A DNA stretch of 64,000 nt from CAKZML01 sp963823435 (GTDB lineage: Bacteria; Pseudomonadota; Gammaproteobacteria; Steroidobacterales; BM003). The stretch lies in the NCBI GenBank assembly GCA_963823435.1, contig CAWGLN010000001.1, forward strand, positions 434,001-498,000. Reading direction: 5' to 3'. Made by a program: the position numbers and the translations under genes. Positions 53,067 to 61,593 of this stretch are shown piece by piece. Positions within the stretch are counted from its first letter, which is position 1; every line of letters begins with the position of its first letter. The notes beneath the pieces are model-generated. The model worked only from the letters and a program-made list of their open reading frames with translations, ran no database searches and was not told where the DNA came from.

Positions 53067-54101
53067 CTAGTACCCATCTTCATGCTTTATTCCGCCTATG
53101 GCTTCTGCCTGGGCCACGGCATCCGGCGTCAACTCAGCCATGATCTCCAAAAAGTCCATTGGGATCAGTCGCTTGACACGCTGCAACAACATGGGCACCG
53201 GACTGGACGGTTCATTGCGTTCAAAATATGAACAAATCTTTTCAATCATGCGAATCGCATCTTCACGACTGCGAACCTCGCCCGAAATAGCTGCCGCACC
53301 CGGTTCCCCGCCGCCGGCCGCCCCTTCTCCTTCGGGCATTTCCACGCCAACTCCACGTGCCAGGAGGTTTTCAGCGTAGACAATTTTCAGCATCTTCAGT
53401 TCGGCAAGAAGCCCTGCCAGCTCCGGGGAATTTGCTCCCCCGACATTTTCTATATATATCGCGTCTATCTGCTTTGCACTCTCCAGGGCGCTGTCGATTG
53501 CTTGTGCGTCCTCCTGGATTGTATCCAGGTCTACGTCCATAAACGCGGCATGAATCAAAGCGGCGTCGGGAACATTTTCCTGATCTGGTAATGCGTGCAG
53601 CTCTCCTTTCGCCACACGTACGTCGCGTAGACTGAAGCGCCCCACTGCCCTGGAACTGACCAGCGGCATCACGAGGATATCGCCAAGCAAGCCGGCCTTG
53701 TCGGACAAGGGCAGCACACTGTTTACGCGGAAAGTCGGATCGTTGTCATCCTCGGCATCCAGAACCGGATGCACGGTATCCCAGAACTGCTCCAGCAGGC
53801 CCCTAATCAGGGCCAGCCCATCAGCCAGTCCCGGTACGCCTTTCCGATTAACCGCCGCCCGGGCCAGGTGCACCGCTATACGCAAATCTTTTGTGCGCCC
53901 CAGCAATTCCTGAGCTTGTTCAAATACCTCAGACCACTCCGGTGGTTCCGCGGCGACTACCTCGTCCCCCATAACCTGTTCGGCCTTGCCCTGGGCAGCA
54001 CGCTCAAGGGCTCCGAACTCGGGCTCATATTCCAGATCATCTCCTGACGGAGACTCATCAGATATCGGGGACAGCAACTGATCTACATCTAGGACGGACA
54101 A
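53067..54101 (-). CDS. tssA: T6SS cap/priming protein TssA
   Basis: An ImpA N-terminal domain occupies residues 1-140: L-L-x-P-I-S-x-x-S-P-S-G-D-D-L-E-Y, then W-x-E-V and D-L-R-I-A-V-H-L-A-R-A. The C-terminal part has the short VasJ-like tail (P-M-L-L-Q-R-V-K-R-L, M-D-F-L-E-I-M-A-E-L). TssA primes sheath assembly and tail-tube polymerisation. TTG 54101 gives the family start M-S-V-L-D-V-D; no better ATG exists nearby. First gene of the tssA-to-clpV block. Confidence 0.93.
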   Translation of the reverse strand: MSVLDVDQLLSPISDESPSGDDLEYEPEFGALERAAQGKAEQVMGDEVVAAEPPEWSEVFEQAQELLGRTKDLRIAVHLARAAVNRKGVPGLADGLALIRGLLEQFWDTVHPVLDAEDDNDPTFRVNSVLPLSDKAGLLGDILVMPLVSSRAVGRFSLRDVRVAKGELHALPDQENVPDAALIHAAFMDVDLDTIQEDAQAIDSALESAKQIDAIYIENVGGANSPELAGLLAELKMLKIVYAENLLARGVGVEMPEGEGAAGGGEPGAAAISGEVRSREDAIRMIEKICSYFERNEPSSPVPMLLQRVKRLIPMDFLEIMAELTPDAVAQAEAIGGIKHEDGY

Positions 54102-54456
54102 GTTCGGAATACCTGTTTTGTTATATTAATTCTAAGAATGGGGAACCTTCCCCCAATCGCCGCCTCAAGTCAACGGGAAAATCAGCATGAGCCAAATTCA
54201 TCAATTGGTCAAGATTACAGGCGCAGCCTCAAACACATGCCTGAAAAATCAGTTCAACCTCACAACAGAAACTTAACGCACGTGTCCCAGTGATTTCCAG
54301 ACCCGGGAAGAAATCATTTATTCGAATATACTAATTGAACTAGAGCTGGCAGCTTGCAGCATCCACCACAAGTGTTTGTTTTCCAATTGCGCTACCGCCC
54401 GTCTTGCCAGGAGCTAAATGCGGCAGCGCGTCAAAGCCTTCATCGCTGTCGGGGAC
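54102..54456. promoter_or_regulatory. Intergenic region upstream of tssA, with a GGGGAA/TTCCCC palindrome
   Basis: The 355 bases between the unknown 474-residue gene and tssA hold no ORF I can support. They should contain the main T6SS promoter. Close to tssA (54140-54153) lies GGGGAACCTTCCCC, with six-base arms around a two-base centre, about 40-50 bases from the TTG. Next to it is the A/T-rich GTTATATTAATTC (about 54119-54131), a possible -10 zone. No sigma-54 -24/-12 pair is convincing. Confidence 0.4.
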
Positions 54457-55881
54457 TCAGGCATTGGCGAATTTCAGTACGTGGCCCCAAACGGTGCTTC
54501 CTGAGCGATCATGCGACTTGGCGAGATTCAGATAGCCCTCAACTGCCTTGTCGGCTGATCCAAAATTGAACCCGCAGCCACTGAGCAACTTGGCTCCGTT
54601 TGCTTTCATACCGTCGAGATACACGACGCCCTTGGTAAATTCCCCCTGCGTGACTATGGTGTCATCCGACTTGTACATTCTCAGATAACGCATCTTGTCT
54701 CCGCAAATACCGCTATTGAGCGTCAAGATAGCCAAAGCGGGAGTCCTGAGCGCGTACTCTTTGTACCAACGGTTGAAGCCTATGTAATCCCTGTGAAATC
54801 CGATGCTATCCCGGGTATCCCAATGCTCTTTCGCCTCGCCGAAGAATTTTTTCATTCTGCCAATTTCAACCAACCTCCAGATAACAGTGATTATGGTCTC
54901 GGAAATTGCCACCACGATATTTATTACCGTTGCTGCAGCGCCGGTCAGGAATTCCAGACCCACGCCGCCTACGCCCTTCAGGGTCTGATACAGACCCTCA
55001 AACAGACTCAGGGTCATGGCTTTCTTGATCGCATCGATAATTACGCTGGGGTGGCCAGGCAGGATTTCGACACCCTTGCCCTGGGACCAGCTCTTCAGCT
55101 TGCGTACCGTGGCGTCAGCTGTATTTGCCAGGCCCTTGAAAATGTCCAGGCCGGCGGAAATGAACGGCGCAGCATTTTTCATAAACACACCGGCAAGCAC
55201 TTTCAGCAGGTTTTTTATGGCTGACAGCGTGAGGTCGACGGAACCGAATTTCTCCTGCAGCGCCTCCATCACTTTTTTCGCAAAACTCTCCAGCCATTGC
55301 AGGAATCGCTTGTGCATTTGAACCGCATCCGGCTTATCCGCCGACCAACCGCCGGTTTCCGCCGCATCCAGCAAGGCCGATCCGGGGACCATGGCTGTGC
55401 CGAGGTTCGTCGCGGCCGATGAAGCGGCCGCATTTCCACCCCCGGCCGGGCTGCCCGCGTAAGACAACGCTGAACCCGCTACCGAAAGGCCGCCGCTCAA
55501 AATAACATTGAAAATATTTGAACTGACTTCGGTATGCCCGAACAGGTACAAGACTCCCAGTCGCGCGTTATCCATGTCGGCAGCCAGAAAGGCCGGCATG
55601 GAGGCCGCTTCCGGGCTCTTTTTTGTCAATAGCGCCTGGAGCTGCTCAAAGGCAAAATCTTTCTTGTTACGCGGGTTCTTGCGCCACATATCGCCTGGGC
55701 CCTTGGCTTCCTGCCAGGCTTTAAGCTTCTGCTCGATGTACCACATAGCCGCACCTCCACCGGGAGAGGTCTCGTATTGCCGCAGCTGTTCGTCGAGTTC
55801 CTTGAGTTGCTTGCTCCTCATTTTGCCTAACACAGACGTACGCTTGATCCATTCTTTGTAGGGAATAAGGTCACTGGGCAT
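54457..55881 (-). CDS. Unknown 474-residue protein next to tssA, with hydrophobic helices (candidate T6SS effector)
   Basis: The start is ATG 55881 (M-P-S-D-L-I-P-Y-K-E-W), with GGAGAG upstream. The ORF also runs open to 56016 but without a start signal. There is no secretion signal. Residues 1-90 are charged and helical, with a W-I-K-R-T...W-Q-E-A-K-G...R-N-K-K pattern. Residues 130-185 are Gly/Ala/Ser-rich. Residues 190-290 contain amphipathic helices. About residues 310-365 hold strongly hydrophobic segments (G-L-E-F-L-T-G-A-A-A-T-V-I-N-I-V-V and T-I-I-T-V-I-W). The C-terminal 100 residues have two Cys and aromatic strands. I recognise no family. Soluble N-terminus plus internal membrane helices is the layout of pore-forming T6SS cargo, but that is inference. 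Confidence 0.75.
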   Translation of the reverse strand: MPSDLIPYKEWIKRTSVLGKMRSKQLKELDEQLRQYETSPGGGAAMWYIEQKLKAWQEAKGPGDMWRKNPRNKKDFAFEQLQALLTKKSPEAASMPAFLAADMDNARLGVLYLFGHTEVSSNIFNVILSGGLSVAGSALSYAGSPAGGGNAAASSAATNLGTAMVPGSALLDAAETGGWSADKPDAVQMHKRFLQWLESFAKKVMEALQEKFGSVDLTLSAIKNLLKVLAGVFMKNAAPFISAGLDIFKGLANTADATVRKLKSWSQGKGVEILPGHPSVIIDAIKKAMTLSLFEGLYQTLKGVGGVGLEFLTGAAATVINIVVAISETIITVIWRLVEIGRMKKFFGEAKEHWDTRDSIGFHRDYIGFNRWYKEYALRTPALAILTLNSGICGDKMRYLRMYKSDDTIVTQGEFTKGVVYLDGMKANGAKLLSGCGFNFGSADKAVEGYLNLAKSHDRSGSTVWGHVLKFANA

Positions 55882-56175
55882 AACTGCTCTCCGGGTAACG
55901 ACGTGTGTCGATCCAACACCAAAATGTTTTTGGTGCACGCCAGGGATCTCTGGAATTGGTATAAGAAAGCACAAAATTCTGTTTCTGACCATCCCAAATG
56001 CGATCAGGCTCGCCATCCCGGTTTGTCGAAATCAGCGTCTTAAGCCGGTCATCCCCCGCTTAAGGGTCCACTGCCAGGTACTGGCGGGCTGGGCTACGCG
56101 GCCCGGTCCAGATCAAGACACGGGTATGGGCACGCAGGCGTGTTTTCGTAACGGCCTGGTATCGCCGCGATTGTC

Positions 56176-58608
56176 CTAAACCGAGTTTGTCCAGGCTTGA
56201 ATCAGCTTCCCGTCACCAGCCTTGATGTAGGGCAACCAACCCAGACCCATACGGCTGACGTGGATATCGCTGGCACGGGGACGAATGTCCCGGGTCTGAA
56301 GCTCCTCAAACTGGGCATCGTAGGCATCCTCAAGTTTCTCAATCTCGGCGTCGAACTGGGCTTCGAGGGTACGGGTCTTTTCCTCCACCGCAGCCAGCTT
56401 CTCCCTGGCATGGTCTACATCCTGGGATTGCTGCCTGGCCCGGCCCGCCTTGCCCATGGCTGTACCCATACTTCTGGCCGACGTCGCCGACACGGTTTTG
56501 CGGCCCAAAAAAGCACCAAGGATCGCGGTGCCGAATGAGATGGCGGTATCCAGCTTATGGGTCTGGGCCTGCTGCGCCTCACGATTGATGGCCTGCTCTG
56601 CCCGCAGACGCTGATCCTGAAGGCTTTGAAATTTTGCCTCGTATTTCTTTTTCAGCTTGGCCACATTCTGATCTCTCCGCTCGTTACCCTTCTGCTGCAG
56701 GCGGGCCCGAAAATCGCCTTCGCTCTCGCCCGGATCGGAACTGAGTTTCAGCGCAGGGCTGGTGAATATCACCAGCGGTTTTTCATTGCGTAGCCAGCGG
56801 GCCAGGTCCTTCTCCCAGCCCTTGAAGTTTGCGGGGGTCAGAAGGGCGGCCGGGCATTCACTGAAAACGGTGCCATCGCGAGGTTCTGCATCAAGTGAAC
56901 CCACCGCTACAGCGGGGCTGTCGGCACTGTCCCAATCCGGTGTGTCGCCAAGTAACTCCGCCGCCAGCAAATAGTCACGCTGCACGTCATTTTCAAGTTT
57001 GGCATTGCTGAACCGGACTTCGACCGCGGCCAACAGCCTGGGCCAGTACACCAGGGTCTCACCGTGGGCAGGGAGCTTCACTGGCGGCAAGAAATATTGC
57101 TCCAGGCCGGGTGGCACCACAGGGCGCGATACTTTCGGCGTGACCCCGGGCTGGTTGGGAGTCAGCGTGCGTCCTGGCTCGGGCGGCGAAGAACTGGCCG
57201 CAAGGCGTTCCGCGGTCAGCGTTCGAATCTGGTCACGGCTTAAGGGGCCGGCCAGGTAAGACATTACCCAACGCGTCTGGAATATCGTTGGCATCTTGTC
57301 ATGTACGTTGTGCAGCAAGAAGCGGCGCTTGCCCAGCCCGGAGAGTATACGTTGAAGCGCTGCCGGCTCAATCGAGGTCCCGGTCTCGGCGCCCTGCAAG
57401 CCATCCAGCAAACGTTGCTGGTCACGCTCGGTTTGCAGGCGTCCGATGAACCAGGTGCCGGCATTCGACAAGCCTTTGTAGTCCAGGTCCACCGGGTTCT
57501 GGGTTGCCAGTGCGAGGCCCACGCCAAAGGCCCTGGCCTGCTTCAGCAGCGTGAGCAAGGGTTGCTTGGAGGGCGGATTGGCCACCGGCGGCATGAAACC
57601 AAAAATTTCATCCATGTATACCAGCGCTCTCAGGGACGAGGTACCCGTCTGCCTGCGCATCCAGGCAATCAGTTCATTGAGCAGCACGGTAACGAAAAAC
57701 ATACGCTCGGGATCCGACAGGTGGGATATCGACAGCACCGATACCCGCGGTTTGCCGGCAGGCGTAAACAGCAGTCGCTGGATATCCAGTGGCTCCCCTT
57801 CCATCCAGGCGCTGAACCCGGGGGAGGCCAGCAAGTTGTTCAGACGCATGGCCAGACCAAAGCGATCCTTGGGCGGAAAGAAGGCGTCCAGGGTCATGAC
57901 GCCTATCTTGTCGAATCCCGGCTGCTGGACCCGGGCAATCAAACCGGGAATATCCAGGCTGGCGCCCGTCTTCCAGGTCTGATCCAGTATGTTTGCGACC
58001 AGGATGTGTTCGCGACTGGTGACCGGATCCACGTCCAGGCCCGCCAACGCCAGGATGCCGGTGCTGGTGGATTGAAGCCGTTCCCGGTACAGGTCCGAGT
58101 CGTCCATCAATTCAGCAGGCGGCGCCGCCATCTCCCTGAGCACGGAAATGGGTATGCCGGCGTTACTACCCGGCGTGTAGATCGCGAACTCGGCCGCCTC
58201 CCGCAGCTTGCGAATACGGTCAGGGGTCTGACCCCATTGGGCCAGCCCGCTTTTCCAGGTCTCGGCCATATCGGCGGCGAAGGTCACTCTATCCTTGCCA
58301 GATTCCACCGCCTCGCCAGGATCCACCCAGGGTTCGAAATCCTTACCCCGTAGCTCCGGAAAAGTAAGCAAGATATTGCCGAGGTCACCCTTGGGGTCGA
58401 TGGCGATGACCGGCACATGGTCTATGGCCGCCTCTTCGATCAAGCCTATACCCAGGCCGGTCTTGCCGCTGCCGGTCATGCCGACAATCACGGCGTGGGT
58501 GGTCAGGTCCTTTGCATCGTAAAGGACGGGTTCCTCGGTGAGTTGTCCGGCCTCTGTGTCGACCCGCCTGCCCAGGTAGAAAGCGCCAAGTTTCTCAAAG
58601 TCCTGCAT
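56176..58608 (-). CDS. HerA-like/DUF87 AAA+ ATPase with C-terminal coiled-coil
   Basis: I start at ATG 58608 (M-Q-D-F-E-K-L-G-A-F-Y-L-G-R); an in-frame earlier start at 58656 adds unlikely residues. Walker A is G-M-T-G-S-G-K-T (43-50), followed by I-A-I-D-P-K-G-D. A Walker B-like A-L-V-Y-M-D-E-I-F-G-F lies near 345, and A-T-Q-N-P-V-D-L-D-Y-K is the sensor strand typical of HerA/VirB4-like ATPases. The C-terminal 250 residues include long charged coiled-coils (about 610-760) flanking a glycine/alanine segment. Family members are DNA-translocating or membrane-linked motors; the task here is unknown. It is separated from the T6SS by 294 bases and probably unrelated. Confidence 0.85.
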   Translation of the reverse strand: MQDFEKLGAFYLGRRVDTEAGQLTEEPVLYDAKDLTTHAVIVGMTGSGKTGLGIGLIEEAAIDHVPVIAIDPKGDLGNILLTFPELRGKDFEPWVDPGEAVESGKDRVTFAADMAETWKSGLAQWGQTPDRIRKLREAAEFAIYTPGSNAGIPISVLREMAAPPAELMDDSDLYRERLQSTSTGILALAGLDVDPVTSREHILVANILDQTWKTGASLDIPGLIARVQQPGFDKIGVMTLDAFFPPKDRFGLAMRLNNLLASPGFSAWMEGEPLDIQRLLFTPAGKPRVSVLSISHLSDPERMFFVTVLLNELIAWMRRQTGTSSLRALVYMDEIFGFMPPVANPPSKQPLLTLLKQARAFGVGLALATQNPVDLDYKGLSNAGTWFIGRLQTERDQQRLLDGLQGAETGTSIEPAALQRILSGLGKRRFLLHNVHDKMPTIFQTRWVMSYLAGPLSRDQIRTLTAERLAASSSPPEPGRTLTPNQPGVTPKVSRPVVPPGLEQYFLPPVKLPAHGETLVYWPRLLAAVEVRFSNAKLENDVQRDYLLAAELLGDTPDWDSADSPAVAVGSLDAEPRDGTVFSECPAALLTPANFKGWEKDLARWLRNEKPLVIFTSPALKLSSDPGESEGDFRARLQQKGNERRDQNVAKLKKKYEAKFQSLQDQRLRAEQAINREAQQAQTHKLDTAISFGTAILGAFLGRKTVSATSARSMGTAMGKAGRARQQSQDVDHAREKLAAVEEKTRTLEAQFDAEIEKLEDAYDAQFEELQTRDIRPRASDIHVSRMGLGWLPYIKAGDGKLIQAWTNSV

Positions 58609-58822
58609 AACTTTAGTCCCGCAAATAGCCGAGTGGAAGTCCCCGACCCAAAGCATAACGCACCCTTGAACGAGTATCAGCCCCGATCGAGCGGCTCACA
58701 CGGCAAGACCCGATCCCACTTGGGCGGAACGACCCTGTATTCAGAACCCGCCTCGATAAGCTCTCGCACAGGGTCAACGGGGCGAAGACACCCTCGTTTA
58801 CCCACCCCCTGCGACCCCGGTC

Positions 58823-60094
58823 TCAGGCTGCGCCCAGGGCCTGCTCAATGTCCTCGATAATGTCGTCAATATGCTCGATGCCTACAGACAACCTGACCAG
58901 GTCAGCCGAGACACCGGCTCCGGCAAGTTCCGTCGCGTTGAGCTGCCGATGGGTGGTCGAGGCCGGGTGGCAGGCCAGCGACTTCGCATCACCGATATTC
59001 ACCAACCGGACGATTAGCTTCAGGGCATCGATAAACCGTGCGCCCGCCTCGGCGCCACCCTTGATACCAAAACTCAGAATGCCCGAGGCCTTGCCTCCCA
59101 GGTACTTGTCAACCAGCGGCCTGTCCGGATGATCGGGCAGACCGGCGTAGCGTACCCAGCTGACCTTGGGGTGTTTTTTCAGGTAGTTGGCCACCGCCAG
59201 GGCATTCTCGCAATGTCTGTCCATACGCAGCGGCAGGGTCTCAATACCCTGCTCCACCAGGAAGCTGTTGAACGGTGAAATCGCCGCCCCCATGTTTCGC
59301 AGCGGCACCACCCGGGCCCGGCCGATAAAGGCCGCCGCACCCAGCGCCTCGGCATACACCACCCCGTGATAGGACGGATCAGGAGTGTTAAAACGCGGAA
59401 ATCGCTCGGCATGTTCCGCCCAGGGAAAGTTGCCCGAGTCAACGATCACGCCGCCGATGCTGGTGCCATGACCACCCAGGTACTTGGTCAGCGAGTGCAC
59501 CACGATATCCACGCCATGCTCAAACGGACGACATAGATAAGGTGTCGCCACGGTGTTATCGACAATCACCGGTACTCCGTGTTCGTGGGCGACTCTGGCG
59601 ATCGCCTCCAGATCGACCACGTTGCCGGCCGGGTTGCCGATGGACTCGCAGAAAATCGCCTTGGTGTGCGCATCGATCTTCGAGGCTATCGCGTCAAGGT
59701 CACTCAGGTCGCAAAACCGCGCCTCAATGCCGTAGTTCGGCAGGGTGTGTGCGAACAGGTTGTATGTCCCACCGTAGAGGGCGGTCGTGGTGATGAAATT
59801 ATCGCCCTGTTCGGCCAGTGTCAGGATCGCATTGGTAATCGCCGCCATACCGGAGGCCACAGCCAGGGCGCCAATACCGCCTTCCATGGCCGCCACCCTT
59901 TGCTCCAGCACACTGGTGGTGGGGTTCATGATGCGTGTGTAGATGTTTCCCTCGACCTTAAGGTCGAACAGGTCGGCGCCGTGCTGGGTGTTCTCGAAAG
60001 AATACGAAGCGGTCTGGTATATGGGTACCGCCACCGCCCGGGTAGTGGGTTCCGGCTGATAGCCTCCATGAATGGCAATGGTCTCCAGTTTCAT
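58823..60094 (-). CDS. metY: O-acetylhomoserine/O-succinylhomoserine sulfhydrylase (MetY/MetZ-type, PLP enzyme)
   Basis: Makes homocysteine from activated homoserine and sulfide, in the cytoplasm. The 423 residues match the Cys/Met-metabolism PLP family: Y-T-R-I-M-N-P-T near residue 52, A-S-G-M-A-A near 80, and S-L-T-K-Y-L-G-G-H-G, in which K204 should hold PLP. The R-L-S-V-G-I-E-H-I-D-D-I end is standard. AAGGAG eight bases before the ATG is an ideal ribosome site. It lies 32 bases downstream of metX and so shares its SAM-riboswitch control. Confidence 0.93.
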   Translation of the reverse strand: MKLETIAIHGGYQPEPTTRAVAVPIYQTASYSFENTQHGADLFDLKVEGNIYTRIMNPTTSVLEQRVAAMEGGIGALAVASGMAAITNAILTLAEQGDNFITTTALYGGTYNLFAHTLPNYGIEARFCDLSDLDAIASKIDAHTKAIFCESIGNPAGNVVDLEAIARVAHEHGVPVIVDNTVATPYLCRPFEHGVDIVVHSLTKYLGGHGTSIGGVIVDSGNFPWAEHAERFPRFNTPDPSYHGVVYAEALGAAAFIGRARVVPLRNMGAAISPFNSFLVEQGIETLPLRMDRHCENALAVANYLKKHPKVSWVRYAGLPDHPDRPLVDKYLGGKASGILSFGIKGGAEAGARFIDALKLIVRLVNIGDAKSLACHPASTTHRQLNATELAGAGVSADLVRLSVGIEHIDDIIEDIEQALGAA

Positions 60095-60126
60095 TTAGAT
60101 GATCTCCTTAAAAAATATATTGAATA

Positions 60127-61116
60127 TCAGGTAGTTAGAATACGCTTGAAGTGGGCGCCCAAAAGCTCCACTTCCTTGAGAAAAGAATCGTGGCCATAGA
60201 TAGATTCGTACTGCGTATATCGGCATGGCGCGTTGATACGCCGGGACAGTTCCAGCATCAACTCTGGCGGCGCAACGAAATCCGTACTGGCGCATAACAG
60301 CTCAGTGGGTACCGTAATACGTTCCGGTTCCATTTGTTGCAGGTCGATCGACTCAGAAAGACACAACACGGCCTCGGGTGAGAAGCGGCTGGCGAAATCG
60401 TCACCGCGTGAAAACAGATAATCCTGGACTTCGAACCCAAGCTGCCCGTCGCGTAGATGCGGCTCCGCGCTGAACCGCTGCTCAAATTCTTGCGCCGAAC
60501 GGTAGGTCACCATGCCTATTGCACGTGCTATGCGCAGACCCTCAGCGGCATCGCCCAGGCGCTGGCAACGACGAATGGCCTCGCGTTGTACGCAACGCAA
60601 GGCCGTGGCGATGGCGGGTGGGCGATGGGTTGCGCCCACGATGACCAGCTTCTCCAGCCTCTCCGGAAACAGGGCCGCAAATTGAAGCGCCACCATGCCG
60701 CCGTAAGAGGCGCCGAAGAAGACCAGCAGGCGTGGAATCTCCAACACATCCAGCAAGACAGCCAGCAGGCGAGCCTGGTCTTCCGGATCAACGCTCGGAA
60801 AAGACTCATCCTGCAGCCGGGGCCCCTGGGTCTGGTCGTTGCCACCCAGAAAGTCCATACCCAGCAAGCGAAAGCGACTGGTATCCAGCGCCTTGCCCGG
60901 GCCGGCAAAATCTTCCCACCAGCCCGACTCCGGGTATCCGGTCGATGCACACACGTGTCGGGTGGCGGAAATACCGCCCATCGCCACCAACACCGGCGCA
61001 CCCTCGGGTCCGGTCAACTCGTATCCGATTTGCGGCGAAACCAACGATCCGCCACGTCTTAGCTTGAATGTATGCCCGGTGCGAATTTCCCCACGGCCGG
61101 TGTCTGTCCCATGCAT
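60127..61116 (-). CDS. metX: Homoserine O-acyltransferase MetX family (alpha/beta-hydrolase)
   Basis: Activates homoserine for direct sulfhydrylation. The 329 residues show the MetX fold: nucleophile Ser137 in G-A-S-Y-G-G, catalytic Asp in S-T-D-F-V-A-P, and His in Y-G-H-D-S-F-L. At 329 residues it is shorter than classic MetX (about 370-380), lacking part of the lid. Whether it uses acetyl- or succinyl-CoA cannot be decided by eye. GGAG nine bases upstream fits ATG 61116. It is preceded by a SAM-I riboswitch and followed by metY. Confidence 0.88.
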   Translation of the reverse strand: MHGTDTGRGEIRTGHTFKLRRGGSLVSPQIGYELTGPEGAPVLVAMGGISATRHVCASTGYPESGWWEDFAGPGKALDTSRFRLLGMDFLGGNDQTQGPRLQDESFPSVDPEDQARLLAVLLDVLEIPRLLVFFGASYGGMVALQFAALFPERLEKLVIVGATHRPPAIATALRCVQREAIRRCQRLGDAAEGLRIARAIGMVTYRSAQEFEQRFSAEPHLRDGQLGFEVQDYLFSRGDDFASRFSPEAVLCLSESIDLQQMEPERITVPTELLCASTDFVAPPELMLELSRRINAPCRYTQYESIYGHDSFLKEVELLGAHFKRILTT

Positions 61117-61186
61117 TGACCCATCTCCTGAACGTTAGGCGCTCACGGGCATCATGCGGTGTCGGGACTGGCGGGGAGGGAGGGGA

Positions 61187-61217
61187 ACCAGGACCTGACC
61201 CTTGCGGGTTTCCTGGT
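61187..61217 (-). promoter_or_regulatory. Hairpin immediately after the SAM-I aptamer (candidate expression platform)
   Basis: ACCAGGA pairs with TCCTGGT around an inner ACCC-GCAA-GGGT stem, two bases after the aptamer P1 helix. The pyrimidine-rich TTCCCCTCCCTCC (coding strand) that follows could pair with the metX ribosome site. There is no U tract, so translational rather than transcriptional control is more likely. Confidence 0.45.
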
Positions 61218-61219
61218 CA

Positions 61220-61328
61220 CTCATCTTCAGACGGTGCGCCGTCTTTGGATTTGGCACCTTTGCAAACGGGTTAGGTTTGCAGGTTGCCTCAGCTTCTCAG
61301 GGCCAGTCCCTCTGCTGATCTCAATGAG
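61220..61328 (-). ncRNA. SAM-I (S-box) riboswitch upstream of metX
   Basis: On the minus strand, P1 arms CTCAT and ATGAG enclose the class-defining core: GAGGGACTGGCCC, then GAAGC and GGCAACC. A P3 helix follows (TGCAAAC / GTTTGCA), then AAGGTGCCAAATCC and a P4 hairpin AGACGG-CGCA-CCGTCT. All S-box core positions that I remember are present. It binds S-adenosylmethionine and should lower metX-metY expression when SAM is plentiful. It lies about 100 bases upstream of the metX start. Confidence 0.95.
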
Positions 61329-61536
61329 CACCATCATGGTTGCAGAAACCCCGGCCCGCGGTCAAGAGGCGTTTCGGGTCAGGCACCGGTCTCCGGTCGG
61401 GACTTGCATTTTCCCGGGTTCGCTCCAGGCTGTCCCAAAACAAAGAAACGGTCCCGACCACGCCGGGGTCGATAATTACGATGGGTAATAAGGCTTGAAA
61501 GCTCCCGGGGAGCCATCCCAATTCCACCCCCGGGAC

Positions 61537-61572
61537 AAAAAAGGGCCGAATACTCTTAAATGTATTCGGCCC
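61537..61572 (-). terminator. Rho-independent terminator downstream of the M3 peptidase gene
   Basis: An 11-bp perfect stem (GGGCCGAATAC / GTATTCGGCCC) with an 8-base loop is followed on the minus strand by six T residues. It begins about 20 bases after the peptidase stop codon and insulates the riboswitch-controlled operon. Confidence 0.93.
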
Positions 61573-61593
61573 CCTTTTCTGGTCCTGGTGCTA

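Noticed and set aside
54102..54456. Sigma-54 promoter considered for the T6SS
   Set aside because: No convincing GG-N10-GC pair in the proper context was found on the minus strand.
57301..58353. 350-residue plus-strand ORF antisense to the HerA-like ATPase
   Set aside because: Gln/Gly/Arg-rich nonsense composition over an intact ATPase with clear Walker motifs.
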